From NCBI RefSeq assembly GCF_015207735.1, contig NZ_JADEWG010000045.1, positions 1 to 44,227 of the forward strand: a stretch of DNA of 44,227 bases. Reading direction: 5' to 3'. The notes below the pieces were generated by a model. That model had not been told where the DNA came from and searched no databases. It saw nothing but the letters and a program-made list of their open reading frames with translations. Positions within the stretch are counted from its first letter, which is position 1, and each line of letters starts with the position of its first letter. The DNA is from [Phormidium] sp. LEGE 05292 (GTDB lineage: Bacteria; Cyanobacteriota; Cyanobacteriia; Cyanobacteriales; Aerosakkonemataceae). This document shows, in pieces, positions 17,277-26,719 of this stretch. The position numbers and the translations under genes are program-made.

Positions 17277-18080
17277 GTGAAGGCTCAAAAACTTAAGAAA
17301 AAAAATAAGCTTTTCGGAATTATCCCCTTGATTTTGTGTATTTTAACTTTCCTGACTGGCTGCGTCCAGTATGATGTGGGAGTTAATTTTGCTGGCGCTC
17401 ACAAAGGTGAAATTGTCCAAAAGATTAAGTTGGGAGAACGGCTAAAAAGTTTCAGTAATGAAACAGTTGATGAATGGTTAAAGAGTATCGAAAGTCGGGC
17501 TAAAAACTTAGAAGGAAAAGTGCAAAAGGTTTCTGAACAAGAATTAATTGTGACGATTCCTTTTAATAATGGCAAGGAGTTAGAGGAAAAGTATAACAAG
17601 TTTTTCAATCCAATTGAAAAACAAAAAACTCAAAATGTAGCTAATCAGGATGGAGATTTGCCAGAGTTGAAATCTGAGTTGAAGTTACAGCAAGGTAATT
17701 TTTTGTTTTGGATACGCAATCATTTGATTTATGATTTGGATTTGCGATCGCTTTCCCTAACTTCTCCCAATAGTAACATTACAATCGATCCAGGTTCCTT
17801 ATTACAGTTAGAATTCCGCCTGAATACTCCCGCAGTAGCGCGAACCATCATTAAAGGCGAAAATGACCTGACTCCCGAAATTCAAGCCAAAGGAAAACAA
17901 TTAGTTTGGGAATTACAACCGGGAAAAATTAATCATTTAGAAGCAATTTTTTGGCTTCCTAGTCCTTTGGGAATAGGCGCTTTTTTAATTGTTTTGTTTG
18001 TACTAGCCGGAAGATTTGTGAAATATCAAATATTAACTAATCCTGCTAAAGCTAAACCAGCAAAAATCGCTCAAACTTAA
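17277..18080 (+). CDS. DUF3153 lipoprotein with C-terminal membrane helix
   Basis: The 267-residue protein begins at a GTG (17277). It has a basic N-terminus (KAQKLKKKNK), a hydrophobic stretch and a lipobox LTGC (Cys29), so it is a predicted lipoprotein. The region from about 30 to 225 follows the DUF3153 pattern, starting CVQYDVGVNFAGAHKGEIVQ. A second hydrophobic helix lies near 230-250 (GIGAFLIVLFVLAGRFVKY), followed by a Lys/Ala-rich tail. It is 30 bp after the TPR-like gene and likely co-transcribed with it. Function unknown. Confidence 0.85.
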   Translation: MKAQKLKKKNKLFGIIPLILCILTFLTGCVQYDVGVNFAGAHKGEIVQKIKLGERLKSFSNETVDEWLKSIESRAKNLEGKVQKVSEQELIVTIPFNNGKELEEKYNKFFNPIEKQKTQNVANQDGDLPELKSELKLQQGNFLFWIRNHLIYDLDLRSLSLTSPNSNITIDPGSLLQLEFRLNTPAVARTIIKGENDLTPEIQAKGKQLVWELQPGKINHLEAIFWLPSPLGIGAFLIVLFVLAGRFVKYQILTNPAKAKPAKIAQT

Positions 18081-18191
18081 CTTACTAAAAGCGGTGAATA
18101 GATCTTTTTGTTCTCTGCGGTTTCATTTAAAGTTAATTTATTAACCACAGATGAAACACAGGTGAACACAGATGATGGAATTTAGATATAA

Positions 18192-18228
18192 GTCAAAGGA
18201 AAGGGTAATTTTCCCTTTTACCTTTGAC
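18192..18228. terminator. Stem-loop after the DUF3153 gene
   Basis: GTCAAAGG (18192-18199) pairs with CCTTTGAC (18221-18228), and the inner AAGGG/CCCTT extends the stem with small bulges. It lies about 110 bp after the stop at 18080 and is a plausible terminator. There is no clean T-tract. Confidence 0.4.
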
Positions 18229-18823
<595 letters not shown>

Positions 18824-18835
18824 TAATTTTAGATT

Positions 18836-18898
18836 TTAGATTTTGGATTTTAGAATTGAAATTACTTACCGATCTAAAATCCAAAATCTAATTTTTTT
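18836..18898 (+). terminator. Rho-independent terminator of glnB built from short repeats
   Basis: A 19-nt left arm (18836-18854) pairs perfectly with the right arm (18873-18891) around an 18-nt loop, followed by seven Ts (18892-18898). The arms are made of TTTTAGA-type repeat units. The right arm encodes the last codons of the convergent rdgB gene. Confidence 0.85.
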
Positions 18899-19458
18899 AA
18901 TTCAGGTAATAAGGCTTGAAATGCTTTTCCGCGATGACTCACAGATTTTTTTAATTCAGGGGTCATTTCTGCAAAAGTCTGATTTTGTTCTGGAACATAG
19001 AAAACTGGATCGTAACCAAAGCCATGATTACCTCGTGGAGAATGCAATATTTGTCCTGGACAAATTCCCTCTGTTTGTAAGGCGATCGAACCATCAGGAC
19101 GTGCGATCGCAATTGCACAAACAAACCTAGCTTCTCGATTTAATTCATTCCCCAATTCAAACAATAATCTTTCGATTCTATCTCGATCGCTGTTACCATA
19201 ACGAGCCGAGTAAATTCCCGGTGCTCCTTCTAAAGCTTCTACTTCTAAACCGGAATCATCTGCGATCGCCCATTTTCCCATTGCTGCTGCGACTTGAGAT
19301 GCTTTCAGACAAGCATTTTCGCTAAAAGTTTCGCCTGTTTCTTCAATTTCTAATTCATCAGGTTTGAGTTGCAGTTCTAAATCTAAATCTGTTAAGTAAG
19401 CTTGCATTTCTAGCAACTTACCAGAATTACTTGTAGCAACTACTAATATTTTTGTCAT
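18874..19458 (-). CDS. rdgB: XTP/dITP (non-canonical purine NTP) pyrophosphatase
   Basis: RdgB/HAM1 proteins hydrolyse dITP, XTP and similar damaged nucleotides to monophosphates, keeping them out of DNA and RNA. The 194-residue protein has the N-terminal ATSNSGKLLEM substrate motif (7-17), the AIADDSGLEVEAL catalytic segment with the metal-binding aspartates, and the FGYDPVF motif. SHRGKAFQ near the C terminus completes the signature. Its last residues (KKLDFGF) lie inside the repeat-built terminator shared with glnB. Short TCATT-type repeats fill the upstream region. Confidence 0.95.
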   Translation of the reverse strand: MTKILVVATSNSGKLLEMQAYLTDLDLELQLKPDELEIEETGETFSENACLKASQVAAAMGKWAIADDSGLEVEALEGAPGIYSARYGNSDRDRIERLLFELGNELNREARFVCAIAIARPDGSIALQTEGICPGQILHSPRGNHGFGYDPVFYVPEQNQTFAEMTPELKKSVSHRGKAFQALLPELKKLDFGF

Positions 19459-19570
19459 TGGTCATTTATTATTTGTTAACTGTTATTTTTCTTCGAGTAT
19501 TAGTCATTGGTCATTGTCCTTGGTTATTAAAATAACTACTCACAAATGACTAATGACTAATCGCAAATGA
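19459..19570. repeat. Short TGACTAA/GGTCATT repeats
   Basis: Several degenerate copies of GTCATTGG and of its inverse, AATGACTAATGACTAA, fill the gap between rdgB and the phosphohexomutase gene. They can form an inverted pair. No gene is present. Confidence 0.6.
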
Positions 19571-21034
19571 CTAAACCGAATTTGCCCAATCATTCGCCCA
19601 GTTTAGTCGTTTATGCACCTCATCAAGGTTAGCAGCTTCACAATATAAACGCAACACTGGTTCAGTACCGCTAAAGCGAATCATCAGCCAACTACCATCA
19701 GCTAAACGGAATTTATAACCATCAATTGTGTTGCAATCAACTACTGATTGACCAGCAATTTCTTTGAGTGGTTGACTTTGTAATTGCTGCAAAAGACGCG
19801 CCCGAACATCCATACTAGCTAAAGGCAAATCTATGCGATCGTAATCAGAACTAAAGTTAGTTTTCTCCTGCAAATTACTGTACAATTCACTTAAATCTTT
19901 GCCTGATTCTACAACTGCTTCTAGCACATATAAAGCCGATAACAAAGCATCTCTTTCGGGAATATGAGTGCCATAACCAATACCACCAGACTCTTCTCCA
20001 CCAAGTAAAACTGAAGTTTCGAGCATTCGATCGGCAATATATTTGTAGCCAACCGCAGTTTCAAATAATGACAGTTGATAAAGTGCTGCTACTTTGGGAA
20101 TTAAATCAGAACCACTGACAGTTTTTACAATTTCGCCAGTCATGCCTCTTTTAGTTGCCAAATGTTCAATTAAAATGGGAATTAACACTTGAGAACTTAA
20201 AAAATTACCTTGTCCATCGACAGCAGCAATGCGATCGCTATCTCCATCAAACACTAACCCAACTGACAAACCATCAGGATTATTTGCTCTATGTTCTTTC
20301 ATTACCTGGAAAAGTTTGCCCAGATATTTTGGTAAAGGTTCGGGCGCACCACCTTCAAATAAAGGATCGCGACCGCTGTTAATTTCTTTAACAGGTATGC
20401 CCAAAATTTGCTCAATTCCTGTTGCAGCTGCACCGTGCATTACATCAGCAAATACTGTTAATTTACCTGCTTTAATCGCATTACTGATTTGGTCAATATT
20501 TACCTTAACTCGTAATCCTTCGCAATAGCTAGGCCAAGGATTAAACATTTCTAATTTTCCTGGTTCTGCTGCTGGTGACAACTTTTCATCTAACAAAGCT
20601 TCTATTTTCTTAGTTACTTCTGGAGAAACTGAACCCCCAAAAGCACCCTTGACTTTTAAACCTAAATAGCTGCCAGGATTATGGCTAGCTGTAATCACAA
20701 TAGCACCCAAAGCATTAAGTTTTTTTGCTGCCCAACTAAAAGCGGGAGTAGGAGCAAAAGTTTCTGTTAACAAAACATCAAAACCGACGGCGCGAATTGC
20801 CTCTGCTGCTGTACGCGCAAAGGTTTCTGCCATAAAACGGCGATCGTGACCGACGATCACCGTGCGACTATTGGTACTACTACCATATTCTGTGGCTAGA
20901 ACTTGAGCTGCGATCGGTGCTACCAAAGCTACGCGCTCAAAGGTAAAATCTGCTGCTATTACACCTCGCCAACCATCTGTTCCAAATTTAATTGGATTAA
21001 CAGTAATTGGCACAAAGGGAGAGTGATCCGTCAT
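19571..21034 (-). CDS. Phosphohexomutase family protein (phosphoglucomutase/phosphomannomutase-like)
   Basis: From the ATG at 21034 the protein has 487 residues. GAGG lies eight bases upstream, whereas the GTG at 21067 has no ribosome-binding site. The family's four motifs are present: FGTDGWRG (17-24), the phosphoserine loop TASHNPGS (115-122, Ser117), the metal loop DGDSDR, the sugar-binding GEESGG, and the phosphate-binding RFSGTEPVLRLY. It could be phosphoglucomutase, phosphomannomutase or, as shown for some members of this superfamily in cyanobacteria, a glucose-1,6-bisphosphate synthase. Sequence alone does not decide. Confidence 0.9.
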   Translation of the reverse strand: MTDHSPFVPITVNPIKFGTDGWRGVIAADFTFERVALVAPIAAQVLATEYGSSTNSRTVIVGHDRRFMAETFARTAAEAIRAVGFDVLLTETFAPTPAFSWAAKKLNALGAIVITASHNPGSYLGLKVKGAFGGSVSPEVTKKIEALLDEKLSPAAEPGKLEMFNPWPSYCEGLRVKVNIDQISNAIKAGKLTVFADVMHGAAATGIEQILGIPVKEINSGRDPLFEGGAPEPLPKYLGKLFQVMKEHRANNPDGLSVGLVFDGDSDRIAAVDGQGNFLSSQVLIPILIEHLATKRGMTGEIVKTVSGSDLIPKVAALYQLSLFETAVGYKYIADRMLETSVLLGGEESGGIGYGTHIPERDALLSALYVLEAVVESGKDLSELYSNLQEKTNFSSDYDRIDLPLASMDVRARLLQQLQSQPLKEIAGQSVVDCNTIDGYKFRLADGSWLMIRFSGTEPVLRLYCEAANLDEVHKRLNWANDWANSV

Positions 21035-21459
21035 TAATTTTGCCTCGCTTGCGATTGAGACGCTCACTTGTTAATTTTATCGGCTATTGGTCTAAATCGG
21101 GATAATTTTGTGAGGCAAGGGAACAAAGGAAAGTTTTCTTAGCGTAGCGGTGCGGAGCACGTTTTGAGTTTTAAGTTTTGAGTTATCAAGGCAATTTAAC
21201 TCTAAACTCAAGTGGTATCCATACCACTCAAAACTAACCGTTTTAGCTTGTCCCTTCTTGGGTTGGCAGTCATTTTTTCTAATTCTGTATCCCAGAAGCT
21301 ATATTTTATCCGATTTTCCCTACTAGAATTGCAAATAGTTTGTAACGTTAAGTATTTAATAGCTTCAAAGTAATTTGCTTTTCAGTAGTGACTCGCTTTT
21401 ATTGGTAACTAATATTACTAATAATTAAGAAAGTATGTCATCTGAATCTTTGGATTTTT
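21035..21459. other. Gene-free region with a small palindrome
   Basis: This 425-bp region contains a perfect AGTGGTAT-CC-ATACCACT palindrome (21211-21228), flanked by AACTCAA-type repeats and a GC-rich AGCGTAGCGGTGCGGAG motif. No credible gene is visible. Confidence 0.55.
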
Positions 21460-22755
21460 TCAGATTGGTATTAAATTTACAGGAATTTCTATAAAAAATT
21501 CTGTACTTTCTCCTAACGTAGATTCATAAGTCAAATTACCTTTATGTTTTTCTACTATAATTTGATAACTAGTTAATAATCCTAAACCGCTACCTTTGCC
21601 AACTGGCTTAGTAGTAAAAAATGGGTCGAATAAATGTTCTCTGATGTTTTCAGGAATTCCTGTTCCATTATCTTTAATTCTAATGATTGCCTTCTGCCGA
21701 TCGATTAATTCTGAAGCAATCCAGATTGTAGGCATAATCGATATATGATCGGCTTTTTCCCATTTAGCTTCTAAAGCATCGATCGCATTATTTAAAATAT
21801 TTAAAAATACTTGATTCATCAAGCTAGCATAACAATTAATTAATGGGAAATGCCCATAATTTTTTTCTACTTTAATTTCCCAGTTTCGTCCTTCTGGTTT
21901 CAGTCTTTGCTGTAATAATACTAAAGTGCTATCAATTCCTTCATGTAAATTTACAGGTTTAATATCAGATTCATTCAATCGAGAAAAAATTCGTAATGCT
22001 AAATTCATTGTGGAAATTCGTTCTGCTCCCGTTTGCATCGAATTCAGCACTTTTTCCACATCTTTTACCAGAAATCCCAGGTCAATTTCTTCTAGTGCTT
22101 CCTCTAGAACAGGAGTTGCTTGGGGATACTCTTGTTGATAAAGCTCGATTAAATTGAGTAAATCTTTGACATATCGACGAGCAAATTCAATATTCCCAGC
22201 AATAAACCCAATGGAATTATTAACTTCATGCGCCATGCCAGCAGCAAGTTGACTTAAACCGAGCATTTTTTCTTTTTGAATTATTTCTGCTTGGGCATTT
22301 CTGAGTTCCACTAAAGTCTTTTGTAGTTGGTCATTTTGCGATCGCAGCTGACTTTCCAAATTTTTGATAGCTAATTGATTTTGAATTCGCGCCAAAACTT
22401 CTTCCATTTGAAAAGGCTTAGTAATATAATCTGCACAACCCAAACGGAAAGCTTTAACTTTATCAGTTACATCATCCAAAGCACTAATAAAAATTATCGG
22501 CACTGTTTTAGTTGTGTCATCATTCTTTAATTCCTGACAAACTTCATACCCATTCATTATCGGCATATTAATATCTAATAAAATTAAGTCAGGCAAAATA
22601 GTCCTAATAGCAGTTAAAGCCATTTTCCCACTAATAGCTTTCCGCACGTTATAACCTTGTTCTTGAAGCAGAGTGGATAAAAAACGAATATTATCTGGTG
22701 TATCATCCACAATCATAATATCTGCTTTCGAGGAACTTATTAAATTACTATTCAT
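21460..22755 (-). CDS. Hybrid signalling protein: receiver domain followed by histidine kinase
   Basis: The protein begins at the ATG 22755 (431 residues); a TTG at 22767 would add four residues. Residue numbers here count from that TTG. The receiver domain (about 15-130) has the acidic pair D21/D22, phosphoacceptor D65 in ILLDINMP, and K117 in DYITKPFQ. A coiled coil follows (about 130-165). The kinase core has the H-box with His180 (AAGMAHEVNNSIG), N-box (NQVFLNILNNAIDAL), G1 (DNGTGIPE) and G2 (GKGSGLGLLTSYQI). There is no membrane segment, so it is cytoplasmic. The receiver-first order is common in cyanobacteria. Its input signal and partner are unknown. Confidence 0.92.
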   Translation of the reverse strand: MNSNLISSSKADIMIVDDTPDNIRFLSTLLQEQGYNVRKAISGKMALTAIRTILPDLILLDINMPIMNGYEVCQELKNDDTTKTVPIIFISALDDVTDKVKAFRLGCADYITKPFQMEEVLARIQNQLAIKNLESQLRSQNDQLQKTLVELRNAQAEIIQKEKMLGLSQLAAGMAHEVNNSIGFIAGNIEFARRYVKDLLNLIELYQQEYPQATPVLEEALEEIDLGFLVKDVEKVLNSMQTGAERISTMNLALRIFSRLNESDIKPVNLHEGIDSTLVLLQQRLKPEGRNWEIKVEKNYGHFPLINCYASLMNQVFLNILNNAIDALEAKWEKADHISIMPTIWIASELIDRQKAIIRIKDNGTGIPENIREHLFDPFFTTKPVGKGSGLGLLTSYQIIVEKHKGNLTYESTLGESTEFFIEIPVNLIPI

Positions 22756-22937
22756 TACCTTAACCAAAGAGAAAATACGAAGCAGAGATTGAAGACTCTG
22801 CTATTTGTTCAAAACTAACATAACTGATTAGTACTATATTCTTTCCTTATATTCTATTGTTTGATGCCAAATCCGGGGATTCTCCCGTACTGATGGTGAT
22901 AAGTAAACCTAATTACTAAATACACCAGAATCAAAAA

Positions 22938-22962
22938 TTAAAAAACCCCCAAAATAGGGGGT
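22938..22962 (-). terminator. Rho-independent terminator of the ndhCKJ operon
   Basis: On the minus strand ACCCCC-TATTTT-GGGGGT forms a 6-bp GC-rich hairpin immediately followed by a run of Ts (A-run 22938-22944 on the plus strand). It begins about 20 bp after the ndhJ stop. Confidence 0.9.
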
Positions 22963-22982
22963 AGAGAGAATTTTGGTTAGCT

Positions 22983-23501
22983 TTAGTAAGCATCCTGTAA
23001 CTCGTAAAAATCGGGAGAGACATAATCCTTACGTAAAGGCCAACCCACCCAATCTTCCGGCATCAACAACCGCTTCAAATTCGGGTGTCCTTCGTAAATA
23101 ATCCCGTACATATCGTAGGTTTCCCGTTCTTGCCAGTCTGCGCTTGCCCAAATCCAGTAAACTGAAGGCACTCTGGGGTTTTCTCTGGGTAAAAATACCT
23201 TTAAACGCACTTCCTCTGGACGATCGGCATTATCACTGAGTTTAATCAGATTGTAAAAACTGACCAACTCTTGTCCGGGGCCAACATCATAACCACCTTG
23301 ACACTGAAGGTAGTTAAACCCGTAAGCATACAAAGCAGTAGCCAAAGGAAGCAAGAAATCCGGCTCAACCTTAATAATTTCGATGCCACGACGATCTGGT
23401 TCTAAAGACTCATGTTCAAAACCATTTTCAGTCAACCAGCGAGAAACTTTACCAGCTTCTACCAGAGTCGAAGTTTCTGGTGCTTGAGATTCATCAGCCA
23501 C
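22983..23501 (-). CDS. ndhJ: NDH-1 subunit J
   Basis: NdhJ is a peripheral-arm subunit of cyanobacterial NDH-1 (photosynthetic complex I), which moves electrons from ferredoxin to plastoquinone. The 172 residues match the family, including the [20 protein letters not shown] signature near 128-147. The start is a GTG at 23501 with AAGGAGG six bases upstream. It overlaps the ndhK stop by eight bases, indicating translational coupling. It is the last gene of ndhC-ndhK-ndhJ and is followed by a terminator. Confidence 0.96.
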   Translation of the reverse strand: MADESQAPETSTLVEAGKVSRWLTENGFEHESLEPDRRGIEIIKVEPDFLLPLATALYAYGFNYLQCQGGYDVGPGQELVSFYNLIKLSDNADRPEEVRLKVFLPRENPRVPSVYWIWASADWQERETYDMYGIIYEGHPNLKRLLMPEDWVGWPLRKDYVSPDFYELQDAY

Positions 23502-24243
23502 GAGAAACCTCCTTTTCTGTTGCTTTAAGTGCTGGTGGTACAGGCATACCCATCGCTTCAGTCAATTCTTTTGGTGGATTGTAGCGAGTATCAGATTGGA
23601 GATACTTACCATCTAAGATCGCTGGCACAGGTTTCATTTTGTGAGTTGTGCTGTAGTAACGGTGAGTTTGAACCAAGCTTCCCCGTTCTTGGATGGAATT
23701 ATTGCTGATTTTCTTTCTCAGTTTAATGATCGCATCCATAATCGCTTCGGGACGGGGAGGACAGCCAGGGATATAAATATCCACAGGAATCAGTTTATCC
23801 ACCCCACGCACTGCCGTCGGGGAGTCAACACTGAACATTCCGCCTGTAATCGTACAAGCACCCATAGCGATCACGTACTTAGGTTCCGGCATTTGCTCAT
23901 ACAACCGTACCAAAGCCGGAGCCATTTTCATGGTGATCGTGCCTGCGGTAATAATTAAGTCAGCTTGACGAGGGGTAGCGCGGGGAACTAGACCGAAGCG
24001 ATCGAAGTCAAACCGAGAACCAATCATCGCCGCAAATTCAATAAAGCAGCAAGCCGTACCAAACATTAAAGGCCACAGACTCGAAAGCCTAGCCCAATTG
24101 TAGAGGTCATCAACCGTAGTTAAAATGACATTTTCCGAAAGTTCTTGAGTAACAGAAGAACGCTCAACCGGGTTGAGAATCTTTTCTTTTAGCTGTTGCT
24201 CAAAATTGGCATCTGTAGTTGTGAGATTTGAATTCATGACCAT
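23494..24243 (-). CDS. ndhK: NDH-1 subunit K
   Basis: NdhK carries the N2-type 4Fe-4S cluster next to the quinone site of NDH-1. I chose the ATG at 24243 (MVMNSNLTT; 249 residues) because AAAGGAG lies seven bases upstream, inside ndhC. The longer frame to 24264 would lie before the ribosome-binding site. Cluster cysteines are C65 and C66 in [12 protein letters not shown]130 in GACTITGG, and C161 in PGCPPRPEA. The gene overlaps ndhC by ten bases and ndhJ by eight. Confidence 0.96.
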   Translation of the reverse strand: MVMNSNLTTTDANFEQQLKEKILNPVERSSVTQELSENVILTTVDDLYNWARLSSLWPLMFGTACCFIEFAAMIGSRFDFDRFGLVPRATPRQADLIITAGTITMKMAPALVRLYEQMPEPKYVIAMGACTITGGMFSVDSPTAVRGVDKLIPVDIYIPGCPPRPEAIMDAIIKLRKKISNNSIQERGSLVQTHRYYSTTHKMKPVPAILDGKYLQSDTRYNPPKELTEAMGMPVPPALKATEKEVSRG

Positions 24244-24596
24244 TCCAAGGCTCCTTTGCGCCATGCGTAAACCAGAGCAACCACTAAAATTGCGATAAAG
24301 ATCAGTGCTTCAATAAAGGCTAGAAGTCCCAAACGATTAAAAGCGACAGCCCAAGGGTAAAGAAAAACCGTCTCCACGTCAAAGACCACGAAGACCAAAG
24401 CAAACATATAGTAGCGAATGTTGAATTGAATCCAGGCTCCGCCAATTGGTTCCATCCCCGATTCATAAGTAGTGCGACGCTCTGGCCCACGACGGCTGGG
24501 GCGCAGTAGTTTCGATGCAGTCAGAGCTAAAGCTGGGACTAGGCTGCAAATGATTAGGAAGCCCAGTAAGTATTCATAGCCGCTAAGAACAAACAC
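24234..24596 (-). CDS. ndhC: NDH-1 subunit C
   Basis: NdhC is a small membrane subunit of NDH-1. The 120 residues hold three hydrophobic helices (about 8-27, 64-82, 90-110) and the conserved [13 protein letters not shown] loop (about 40-52). The start is GTG at 24596, fixed by the conserved [14 protein letters not shown]-terminus. It is the first gene of the ndhCKJ operon. Its promoter should lie at 24597-24830. Confidence 0.96.
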   Translation of the reverse strand: MFVLSGYEYLLGFLIICSLVPALALTASKLLRPSRRGPERRTTYESGMEPIGGAWIQFNIRYYMFALVFVVFDVETVFLYPWAVAFNRLGLLAFIEALIFIAILVVALVYAWRKGALEWS

Positions 24597-24830
24597 AATT
24601 AGTTGTTACCACTTTGGCAAAAGGACATTTGTTACTTATTTTTACAGATAATTCGCCCTTCGGGATGCCTCAGCTTGCTTATGAAAACCATAACAAGAGG
24701 GAATAGGAGATGGGGCAGGGCTAATTCATGTTCGGATGAGAAAATAATTGGCTCAAGAGGGAGATATACCTTGCAATGGCAAACTATAGAAGAATCATTA
24801 AGCATCTCTTTCCCCCCACCTCCCCATCTC

Positions 24831-25790
24831 CTACAACTTGGCAGTTTCCAAAACTTGTGGTTCTTGGAACAACGGTGTACTTAGGTAACGTTCGCCAAAA
24901 CTTGGTTGTATCATCACAATTAAACGACCTGCATTTTCTTCCCGTTTACCAACTTTAATTGCTGCTGCTAAAGCGGCACCGGAAGAAATACCAGAAAGCA
25001 AACCTTCTTCCCTGGCTAAACGGCGACCAAAATACATCGCTTCATCATCTGAAATTGGAATTACTTCGTCAATTAATTCCACTCGCAAAACTTCGGGAAC
25101 AAACCCAGCACCAATACCTTGAATTTTATGCGGGCCAGCTTTTCCACCAGAAAGAACTGGGCTATTCACAGGTTCAACTGCAATTGCTTTAAAAGTTGGT
25201 TTTCGCTTTTTAATTACTTCGGCTACTCCGGTTAAAGTACCACCAGTCCCAACACCAGAAATTAAAAAATCTATTTCTCCATCTGTGTCAGTCCAAATTT
25301 CTTCAGCGGTGGTTTCTCGGTGAATTTTGGGATTAGCTTGGTTGCGGAATTGTTGCAACAAATAACCATTAGGAATAGTAGCAGCAATTTCTTCGGCACG
25401 TTTAATTGCTCCCCGCATTCCTTCCACGCCTGGAGTTAATTCTAATGTGGCACCATAAGCTTTGAGCATATTGCGTCTTTCCATGCTCATTGTCTCCGGC
25501 ATGGTAAGAATTAATTCGTAACCTTTGGCAGCTGCTACCATTGCTAAAGCGATGCCTGTGTTACCGGAAGTTGGTTCGACTAAAACGGTTTTTCCAGGCT
25601 CAATTAATCCCGCTTCTTCTGCTACTTGAATCATACTTGCGCCAATCCGGTCTTTAACAGAAGCAGCTGGGTTCATCCCTTCCAGTTTGACAACAATTCG
25701 CGCTAGACATCCTTCTGATTGAGGAATTCGATTTAAGTCAACTAGCGGGGTGTGTCCAATCAATTCTGTAACATTACGAGCAATTCGCAT
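24831..25790 (-). CDS. cysK: Cysteine synthase A (O-acetylserine sulfhydrylase)
   Basis: CysK joins sulfide to O-acetylserine, making cysteine with a PLP cofactor. I start it at the ATG 25790 (319 residues; [20 protein letters not shown]), which has AAGGAG six bases upstream. A longer frame to 25913 encodes an unlike leader. The cofactor lysine is K46 in [11 protein letters not shown]. The phosphate-binding loops are SGNTGIAL and GTGGTLTG. The C terminus is slightly extended ([20 protein letters not shown]), ending against short repeats. Serine acetyltransferase is not adjacent. Confidence 0.95.
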   Translation of the reverse strand: MRIARNVTELIGHTPLVDLNRIPQSEGCLARIVVKLEGMNPAASVKDRIGASMIQVAEEAGLIEPGKTVLVEPTSGNTGIALAMVAAAKGYELILTMPETMSMERRNMLKAYGATLELTPGVEGMRGAIKRAEEIAATIPNGYLLQQFRNQANPKIHRETTAEEIWTDTDGEIDFLISGVGTGGTLTGVAEVIKKRKPTFKAIAVEPVNSPVLSGGKAGPHKIQGIGAGFVPEVLRVELIDEVIPISDDEAMYFGRRLAREEGLLSGISSGAALAAAIKVGKREENAGRLIVMIQPSFGERYLSTPLFQEPQVLETAKL

Positions 25791-26040
25791 TTTGTTCTCC
25801 TTATGAGCTATTGAATTCAATTTTTTAGCTGTCATCCCAGTGGTAAAAATTTTCTGCAAGTATGGCGCTCCTTGCTCGTAATCACTATTATTCTCAAAGA
25901 GGTAGCAAAGCATTTCGCACCTTACTGAACAGTTTTATTTTTTCCACAATGGTATAATTTGTATTATACTACGGTTAGCCGATTGGATTATTGTACTTGT
26001 TGCAACAAAAGCTTACTTTTGGTTACATTTAAGGAAAAAT

Positions 26041-26069
26041 TCAGGTCGAATGCGGGTGCATTCGCCTGA
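26041..26069. repeat. Stem-loop TCAGG/CGAATGC
   Basis: TCAGG-T-CGAATGC pairs with GCATTCG-CCTGA around a GGGT loop, giving a 12-bp stem with one bulged T. Palindromes of this form are common between genes in cyanobacteria. It lies just beyond the stop of the minus-strand remnant at 26091. Confidence 0.6.
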
Positions 26070-26090
26070 GTGTCAACTGCTCATAATTCT

Positions 26091-26270
26091 TTACTTTTCG
26101 CCTGTTGACCATCCTTCATTAGTCAAAACCAAGGCTTTATTAGCATTAAGGGGCTTACCAAGGGAGTCCAAAGCTTTTTTTACTTCTGGATATGCCTGCA
26201 AAATTGCTGGATTATTGACCCCATCATCAACTTTTTTGATCGCATAAGTATAATAAAAATACCAAATATC
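26091..26270 (-). pseudogene. Unrecognised C-terminal gene remnant
   Basis: The minus-strand frame 26270 to 26091 has no ATG, GTG or TTG start consistent with its length. Its translation nevertheless reads like real protein: AIKKVDDGVNNPAILQAYPE, then KALDSLGKPLNANKALVL, then TNEGWSTGEK and a stop. Upstream it is closed by a TAG. I interpret it as the C-terminal end of a larger gene that has been cut. I do not recognise the family. Confidence 0.45.
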
Positions 26271-26403
26271 CTATTTCTTCATCTTTGGTGGCATTGATTA
26301 ATTGGCTGATGGAATACTTTCCTCATAAACGCCCCAAAAATGCCAAAGTCATTCTCCAAAGATTGCATCAAATTCAGCATCCACAGTCGTGATTTGTTGT
26401 TGA

Positions 26404-26556
26404 TTTTGTCAGAAAGCCTTAGTGATTGAACTTGAAAGAGGCGATCGCCAAGAAAATCCCAATCAACCAGGGTATAAATTAGTTAAAGTAGTCCCCAAAT
26501 GTGCAGGTGGCGGCTACAGTTTTCTCCCTCTAAACAAAGAATTAAATTGCTTATAA
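26404..26556 (+). pseudogene. Unrecognised C-terminal gene remnant
   Basis: This frame, closed upstream by TGA at 26401, reads KALVIELERGDRQENPNQPG then YKLVKVVPKCAGGGYSFLPL and a short tail before TAA 26554-26556. A GTG at 26422 could start it, but without a ribosome-binding site. It resembles the end of a larger protein. Family unknown; decay is inferred from the missing 5' part. Confidence 0.45.
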
Positions 26557-26719
26557 CATTAACTTTAAAATTGGTAATTTATAACATAAAAATTATCATA
26601 ACTTAATACTTATTGATGGCAAAAAATGTTAATTTATTTTAGTAATTATATAATTTCTTTGCAGTTGCAAAGAAAGTTTTATTTTAAATAAAAAGTCTCG
26701 ACTTCAAACAAAAAAAATC

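Larger units (their letters stand above)
25791..26719. other. Gene-poor region with decayed coding remnants
   Basis: About 930 bp between the divergent cysK and histidine-phosphatase genes. It holds the cysK leader, a hairpin at 26041-26069, a minus-strand coding remnant at 26091-26270, a plus-strand fragment ending near 26392 (reading ...NWLMEYFPHKRPKNAKVILQ), and another plus-strand remnant at 26404-26556. The rest is AT-rich and should contain both promoters. Confidence 0.5.
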
